From: Plantimonas leprariae
GTDB lineage: Bacteria; Pseudomonadota; Alphaproteobacteria; Rhizobiales; Rhizobiaceae
Length of the DNA stretch: 64,000 nt
Reading direction: 5' to 3'
NCBI RefSeq assembly: GCF_008802405.1
Contig: NZ_VZDO01000001.1
Span: 372,001-436,000, forward strand
The position numbers and the translations under genes are program-made. Every line of letters begins with the position of its first letter. The first letter of the stretch is position 1. Below the pieces are notes generated by a model. It ran no database searches, was not told the origin of the DNA, and worked only from the letters and a program-made list of their open reading frames with translations. Below are positions 63,192 to 64,000 of the stretch, piece after piece.

Positions 63192-64000
63192 ATGGTCGCA
63201 GGTTTCGACATCGATTCGCGTGAGCGCGCCTCCATGCGGCGGAAGCGCCGCCGCGCGCTGGCGCGGGCGCGAATCCGCCGGATCCCCATCGTCGGCCGCC
63301 TCTATCTCGGCACGCGCGGCCTCCTCGACCATTCGATCTTCTCGTCCCTCACGCGCCGGATCGTCTTCCTCAACCTCGTCGCGCTGATCGTCCTCGTTTC
63401 CGGCATCCTCTACCTGAACCAGTTCCGTGCCGGCCTGATCGACGCGCGGGTGGAGAGCCTCCTCACGCAGGGCGAGATCATCGCCAGCGCCATCGCCTCC
63501 TCGGCGACCGTCGACACCAACTCGATCACGCTCGATCCCGAGAAGCTCCTCGAGCTCCAAGCCGGCGCGACGCTGCAGCCGAACGCGGAAAGCACCGACA
63601 GCCTCGATTTCCCGATCAATCCGGAGCGCGTCGCGCCGCTGCTCCGCCGCCTGATCTCGCCGACGCGCACCAGGGCGCGCCTCTACGACCGCGACGCGAA
63701 CCTCATTCTCGACTCGCGCCACCTCTATTCGCGCGGTCAGATCCTGCGCTACGACCTGCCGCCCGTCGCCGACGAGGAGGAGAGCGTCGCCGCGCGAGGC
63801 ATGGACTGGCTGCGCCGCCACGTCTTCCAGCGCTCCGACCTGCCGCTCTATTCCGAGACGCCCGGCGGCTCCGGCTCCTCCTATCCGGAAGTGGTGAACG
63901 CGCTGACCGGCAGTCCCGCGACGATCGTGCGCGTCACCGACCGGGGCGAGCTCATCGTCTCGGTCGCCGTGCCGATCCAGCGCTTCCGCGCGATCCTCGG
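63192..64000 (+). CDS. chvG: Sensor histidine kinase ChvG/ExoS, 3'-truncated by the window
   Basis: The N-terminal 269 codons of the membrane sensor that phosphorylates ChvI; the frame is open to the last base. ATG 63192 (MVAGFDIDSRERASMRRKRRRALARARIRRIPIVG) gives a cytoplasmic basic tail, then a membrane span (RRIVFLNLVALIVLVSGILYL) near residues 58-78 and the start of the periplasmic sensor domain, with QFRAGLIDARVESLLTQGEIIASAIA-type sequence typical of ChvG. The second span, HAMP and kinase domains lie beyond the window. chvI-chvG order is conserved in rhizobia. Confidence 0.93.
   Translation, partial: MVAGFDIDSRERASMRRKRRRALARARIRRIPIVGRLYLGTRGLLDHSIFSSLTRRIVFLNLVALIVLVSGILYLNQFRAGLIDARVESLLTQGEIIASAIASSATVDTNSITLDPEKLLELQAGATLQPNAESTDSLDFPINPERVAPLLRRLISPTRTRARLYDRDANLILDSRHLYSRGQILRYDLPPVADEEESVAARGMDWLRRHVFQRSDLPLYSETPGGSGSSYPEVVNALTGSPATIVRVTDRGELIVSVAVPIQRFRAIL

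Overview
The window is a very GC-rich piece of core chromosome from an alphaproteobacterium, almost certainly a member of the Hyphomicrobiales (Rhizobiales). The main grounds are lineage-typical gene neighbourhoods: dnaN-recF, irr next to fabA-fabB-fabI, lptC-lptA-lptB-rpoN-hpf-ptsN, pckA divergent from the ChvI/ChvG two-component pair, an acyl-ornithine (OlsB-type) lipid gene, and the DUF1150 plus Hsp20 pair. The genus cannot be fixed from the sequence alone. I found no rRNA, tRNA, CRISPR array, transposase, prophage or attachment site. Genes are packed densely, often with 1-4 base overlaps.

Layout. 1-4.2 kb, plus strand: the 3' part of dnaN, recF (no ordinary start codon), moeB, a small ABM-type monooxygenase, an alpha/beta hydrolase and a DUF2937 membrane protein. 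4.2-6.9 kb, minus: fabA-fabB-fabI, the anaerobic-type unsaturated fatty acid branch plus enoyl reductase. 7.1-8.1 kb, plus: a small exported protein and irr. 8.1-11.8 kb, minus: an SH3-domain exported protein and pabB-pabA-pabC for the p-aminobenzoate branch of folate synthesis. 11.9-24.1 kb, minus: the translation/transcription cluster rimP-nusA-ylxR-infB-rbfA-(unknown)-truB-SWIB-rpsO-pnp, cut into transcription units by hairpin terminators. 24.2-35.4 kb, minus: nfu-like, tsaB, rimI, plsC, miaB, phoH, ybeY, corC, lnt, an XRE regulator, metK and trmB. 35.4-44.9 kb, minus: mutS, glnD, murJ, a VOC protein, trpS and a universal stress protein.

45-52 kb is mixed: a small exported DUF1236-like protein, an olsB-like gene, lspA with two RNA/SAM methyltransferases, coxG, an ornithine cyclodeaminase-family gene, lapA, ihfB and sppA. 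52.4-57.6 kb, plus: lptC-lptA-lptB, rpoN, hpf and ptsN, that is lipopolysaccharide transport followed by the sigma-54/PTS-Ntr group. 57.6-61.4 kb, minus: DUF1150, hsp20, a Tat-exported msrB, arfB and pckA. 61.7-64 kb, plus: a PNPOx-fold stress protein, chvI and the 5' part of chvG, which runs off the window.

Most of the content is conserved housekeeping, and no unmistakably new multi-gene system is visible. The observations most worth checking are a ROSE-like RNA thermometer with a heat-shock-type promoter before hsp20, recF lacking an ATG/GTG/TTG start that would keep its Walker A motif, a U-tailed terminator or attenuator just before rimP, an unrecognised gene wedged between rbfA and truB, a MoeB without zinc-binding cysteine pairs, and unusually AT-rich, symmetric control regions around pckA and chvI.
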